Assembly: GCF_028864635.1 (NCBI RefSeq)
Contig: NZ_CP104850.1
Location: 1,742,001 to 1,806,000, forward strand
Direction of reading: 5' to 3'
Length of the DNA: 64,000 bases
Source: Cloacibacterium sp. TD35
GTDB lineage: Bacteria > Bacteroidota > Bacteroidia > Flavobacteriales > Weeksellaceae
The notes under the pieces are model-generated. The model searched no databases, was not told the origin of the DNA, and worked only from the letters and a program-made list of their open reading frames with translations. The position numbers and the translations under genes were made by a program. Below are positions 61,107 through 64,000 of the stretch, in pieces (position 1 is the first letter of the stretch; every line of letters begins with the position of its first letter).

Positions 61107-61170
61107 TATGATTTTTGTCTTATTTCTTAAATTATTCTCTGCTTAGCATAATTTAGTCCTTTCTGAATGA

Positions 61171-61178
61171 TAATTTTG
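61171..61178 (+). promoter_or_regulatory. Putative -7 element for the porin gene
   Basis: TAATTTTG, an exact TAnnTTTG match, 32 bp before the start codon. Confidence 0.45.
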
Positions 61179-61210
61179 TAACTTCAAATTTAAATGATTG
61201 TTTAAAAATA

Positions 61211-62350
61211 ATGAAGATGAAGAAAATTCTTTTATTCAGTTTTGTATTGTCCAGTTTTGTGATTTTTGCGCAAAATGATTCTAAAAAAGACACCATTTCT
61301 AACTATTCTAAAATTTTAAGAAACACCAGTTTTAGCGGTTTGTTGCAGACCAGATATTTGGTTTCTCTCACCGAAAATGTAGATGTAAACGGTGTAAATA
61401 TAGCAGACCAACAAAAATTAGTGACCAATAGTTTTAATGTAAGGAGAGCAAGATTTTTATTAAAATCTAAAATTAATGACCGTTTTGACTTGGGAATGAT
61501 GCTTAATTTTTCTGAATTTAACAGCAGTAGCCTTACGGGAAAAGTCCTAGAACAAGCTTTTGTAAGATATTCTCATAATAAGCATCTCAAAATTCAGATG
61601 GGGCAGTTTCGTCCCTATTTTGGAATAGAAGACGAAATTCCGAGTGAGTTTATAAAGTCTGTAGATTTTTCAAATGGTTATTATTTATTGGGGAAAAACG
61701 GTTGGCAAAGTTTCCAAACCGGAATTGCTGTTTATGGTGATATCAATAATGCTAAAAATCCTTTGAAATATTACATAGGAGCTACCAATGGAAATTCTCG
61801 TGGTTCTGAAATTGATAATGACCAAAGCAAACACGTTTATGCCAGATTAGAAAAAGATTTTAAAGATGATTTAAAAATTGGTCTGAATGGTGGAATTGGC
61901 AGTTACATCAATCAATCGGGCAATGTAATCGGGGCAGATATAGAAAAAACCTTTACCATCAATCCAAAATGGAATCTAGAAATCATTTCTGAATACAAAG
62001 AAGGAAACAATTTTTCAGAATTTGGAGTATCTAAACTTTCGCCAAAACCAGAGCTGAAAGACTTTAGATTCAGAAGTTTTTATATCAATCCTATTATTCG
62101 ATATAATCTAAATTTACCAAGATTAAGAAGTATAGAATTCTCTAACCGATATGAGTATCTAAATCCTAATTACCAATTAGAAGGGAATGTAAGAACTACT
62201 TTTACACCTATGCTTACATTAGAATTTGCTGACCAATATTTTGCTTGTTTGCAAATAGGAGCCATGATTGATGATTACCAAAAAAATATTCCGCTTACTT
62301 CAGAATATGACCATACTACAATGTTTATGCAAGTTCAGGCAAGATTTTAG
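61211..62350 (+). CDS. OprP/OprO-like phosphate-selective porin family protein
   Basis: It has 379 residues with a signal peptide ending FVIFA|QN near residue 21. The mature part is an outer membrane barrel of alternating strands, with SGLLQTRYLVS near 42, NVRRARFLLKSKINDRFDLGMMLNFSEF near 77-104 and VRYSHNKHLKIQMGQFRPYFGIEDE near 120-145, which match porins of the OprP/OprO (DUF-like porin O/P) group. It ends VQARF, the C-terminal aromatic needed for barrel insertion. The solute is not readable. An alternative ATG two codons downstream (61217) is possible. Confidence 0.88.
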   Translation: MKMKKILLFSFVLSSFVIFAQNDSKKDTISNYSKILRNTSFSGLLQTRYLVSLTENVDVNGVNIADQQKLVTNSFNVRRARFLLKSKINDRFDLGMMLNFSEFNSSSLTGKVLEQAFVRYSHNKHLKIQMGQFRPYFGIEDEIPSEFIKSVDFSNGYYLLGKNGWQSFQTGIAVYGDINNAKNPLKYYIGATNGNSRGSEIDNDQSKHVYARLEKDFKDDLKIGLNGGIGSYINQSGNVIGADIEKTFTINPKWNLEIISEYKEGNNFSEFGVSKLSPKPELKDFRFRSFYINPIIRYNLNLPRLRSIEFSNRYEYLNPNYQLEGNVRTTFTPMLTLEFADQYFACLQIGAMIDDYQKNIPLTSEYDHTTMFMQVQARF

Positions 62351-62407
62351 TGATAAAAAGCATTTTATAGTTTCTAAGAAAACCCTTATTTTTAGGAAAA
62401 TTTTTAA

Positions 62408-63400
62408 ATGAAAAAACTGATAATCTTATTAACCATTCTAAGCAATTCTGTACTTTGGGCGCAATCGCAAGAAAATAATACTGTAAATTTTACTTTTGAA
62501 AATACAGCCATTACTATTCCTCAATCTAGTTATTACAATACGATACAGATTTTAGATATTAGAAAGCAAAAAGAAGATGTAGGTTTTGTGAAATATGGAG
62601 GTCAAAGTTCCAAGAAGAAACTTTTACTGTCTAAAACCATAGAAAATATTTTTATAGATTATTTTAATCAATTGTTACCGCAAAATTCTGCATCTAAGAA
62701 TCTTACTTTTCTTTTGAGAGATTTCTATATTTCTGAGACGCCAAATCGAGCTAATTTTTTATTAAAAGGAGCATTTTTTAGTCAAGAAAATGATATTTAC
62801 TATTTAGTCTCTAAAGTGGAAAAGAAAATATCATTTAATAGCACTGATAAACTCATATCACTTCAAAAACACGTTAATAATCTGATTTCTACTGAAATCA
62901 AAACCGCTATGGAATCTAATACATTTCTAATGGAAAGAGCATTTACATTAAATGATATGATTTCCTATGATGATATAATGAAAAGTGAAATTCCACTGTA
63001 TAGTAATAATAAATATCCAGACGGTATTTACAAAAGTTTTGAGTCTCTTAAGCATCTGAAACCAGATTTTACTATTCAGGAAATTGCATTGTCGCCTTCA
63101 GGAATTAAAAAAATTAAATATAAGGACAATTCTGGAGAAATAGTCAATGCAAAACCTATTACTTATGCTATTATTAAAGACAATAATATTTATATCAAAG
63201 GACTTAATTTTTATGGAGTAATCAAAGAAAAAAATAACTTTTACTTCGTAGGAGAAGTTATTCAAGGTCCTTCTTTTGGTGATGTACTTCTAGGAACTGC
63301 AATTGGAGGAGTAGGAGGCGGAATCGCCATGTCACAATCTACTACACTTACCTATAAATACAGAATAGATTACGAAACTGGCGAGTTTGTAAGAGATTAA
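62408..63400 (+). CDS. Hypothetical secreted or envelope protein
   Basis: Family not recognised. It has 330 residues with a signal peptide (1-18, ending LWA|QS). The mature protein begins with beta-rich sequence resembling periplasmic proteins (NTIQILDIRKQKEDVGFVKYGG), has a helical middle and ends with a Gly-rich hydrophobic segment GDVLLGTAIGGVGGGIAMSQS near residues 298-318, then a Tyr-rich tail. The Gly-rich segment recalls glycine-zipper membrane segments. It follows the porin gene after 57 bp on the same strand and may be co-transcribed. Confidence 0.78.
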   Translation: MKKLIILLTILSNSVLWAQSQENNTVNFTFENTAITIPQSSYYNTIQILDIRKQKEDVGFVKYGGQSSKKKLLLSKTIENIFIDYFNQLLPQNSASKNLTFLLRDFYISETPNRANFLLKGAFFSQENDIYYLVSKVEKKISFNSTDKLISLQKHVNNLISTEIKTAMESNTFLMERAFTLNDMISYDDIMKSEIPLYSNNKYPDGIYKSFESLKHLKPDFTIQEIALSPSGIKKIKYKDNSGEIVNAKPITYAIIKDNNIYIKGLNFYGVIKEKNNFYFVGEVIQGPSFGDVLLGTAIGGVGGGIAMSQSTTLTYKYRIDYETGEFVRD

Positions 63401-63425
63401 AATTTTAGCTCTATTTTAAAAATTG

Positions 63426-63433
63426 TATTTTTG
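63426..63433 (+). promoter_or_regulatory. Putative -7 element, very short leader, for the helicase gene
   Basis: TATTTTTG matches TAnnTTTG and ends 4 bp before the helicase start codon. Confidence 0.35.
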
Positions 63434-63437
63434 CCAA

Positions 63438-64000
63438 ATGAAAGTATCATTTGCAGATTTTGATTTGCCAAAACAACTCAACAGTGCTCTAGAAAAATTA
63501 GGAATTTCTGAGCCAACACCTATTCAGCTGAAATCTTTTTCGCCAATTATGTCTGGAAAAGACGTAATGGGAATTGCACAAACCGGAACCGGTAAAACAT
63601 TAGCTTATCTTCTTCCAGTTCTTAAAACTTGGAAATACAATAAAAACGGAAGTCCAACGGTACTTATTCTTGTTCCTACACGTGAATTGGTGGTGCAAGT
63701 TGCCGAAGTTGTAGAAAAACTGACAGAAGATATGTCAACAAGAGTTTTAGGCGTTTATGGAGGTGTAAATATCAATACTCAGAAACTTTTGGTTTACGAA
63801 GGTGTAGATATTTTGGTGGGAACTCCTGGAAGAGTAATGGATTTGATGAAAGATGCTGTTTTGAACTTGAAAGATTTGAAAAAACTGATTATAGATGAGT
63901 TTGATGAGATGCTTTCATTGGGTTTCAGAAGACAGTTAGAAGATATTTTCACGATGATGAGTGAGCGCAGACAAAACATTCTTTTCTCTGCAACCATGAC
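63438..64000 (+). CDS. DEAD-box-type RNA helicase (partial, runs off the window)
   Basis: From ATG 63438 the frame stays open to the window end, giving 187 residues. The Q motif (ISEPTPIQLKSFSPIM) is followed by motif I AQTGTGKTLAYLLPVL near 49, motif Ia PTRELVVQV near 81, GG near 109, Ib TPGRVMD near 130, motif II as DEFD (not DEAD) near 154, and motif III SATMT at the window edge. This is an ATP-dependent RNA helicase of the DEAD family. The C-terminal helicase domain lies outside the window. Confidence 0.93.
   Translation, partial: MKVSFADFDLPKQLNSALEKLGISEPTPIQLKSFSPIMSGKDVMGIAQTGTGKTLAYLLPVLKTWKYNKNGSPTVLILVPTRELVVQVAEVVEKLTEDMSTRVLGVYGGVNINTQKLLVYEGVDILVGTPGRVMDLMKDAVLNLKDLKKLIIDEFDEMLSLGFRRQLEDIFTMMSERRQNILFSATM

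Overview
The window is AT-rich DNA from a member of the Bacteroidota, most likely a flavobacterium of the Weeksellaceae type (Cloacibacterium/Chryseobacterium relatives). The organism call is inference. It rests on a complete SusA-to-SusF-like starch locus, a GLPGLI-family protein, a CotH-family lipoprotein, ParE/ParC of the Bacteroidota type, the general lack of Shine-Dalgarno sequences, and repeated -7 promoter elements of the form TAnnTTTG. No rRNA operon, prophage, transposase or CRISPR array was seen.

Layout. 1-3058 (minus): the start of a very large secreted Ig-like-repeat protein and a small secreted protein upstream of it. 3538-9059: typA, ychF, a short-chain dehydrogenase, an AIM24-like protein and a DsbA/FrnE-like oxidoreductase, separated by look-alike terminators. 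9231-14895: topoisomerase IV (parE, a small membrane protein, parC) and a rhomboid protease. 15001-19462 (minus): a 618-residue lipoprotein followed by four tandem, related small lipoprotein genes. Each small gene is followed by an untranslated copy of the last ~160 bp of the large gene. This is the most interesting locus in the window and looks like an effector with a tandem immunity array. 19887-26079: a helical hypothetical protein, an S9 peptidase, prmC, yaaA and a YciO/Sua5-type protein. 26087-26592: an initiator tRNA-Met gene followed by a GIY-YIG nuclease gene that ends inside a decayed copy of the tRNA 3' part.

26775-41512: a CotH lipoprotein; a BlaI/BlaR1-type pair with clear operators; a GLPGLI protein; fsa-type transaldolase; peptidase E; a thioesterase; dnaA; a low-molecular-weight phosphatase; an RsmI-like methyltransferase; several small membrane or secreted proteins; and metG. 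41876-54366: a starch/maltodextrin operon (SusC, SusD, SusE and SusF-like proteins, GH97 alpha-glucosidase, GH13 amylase, MFS sugar transporter). It sits behind a 363-bp control region with three dyads and ends at a strong terminator. 54762-61066: purM, purN, purH, purD and guaA. 61211-64000: a phosphate-selective-type porin, a secreted hypothetical protein and the start of a DEAD-box-type helicase.

How the genes work together. In the starch locus, surface lipoproteins (SusD/E/F) and SusC would bind and import glucans, the GH13 and GH97 enzymes cut them to glucose or short oligosaccharides, and the MFS carrier moves sugar across the inner membrane. The pur genes supply GAR, AIR and AICAR steps leading to IMP, and GuaA makes GMP. 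The BlaI repressor and M56 sensor protease form a signalling pair. All functions are read from protein motifs and neighbourhood; no database search was run.
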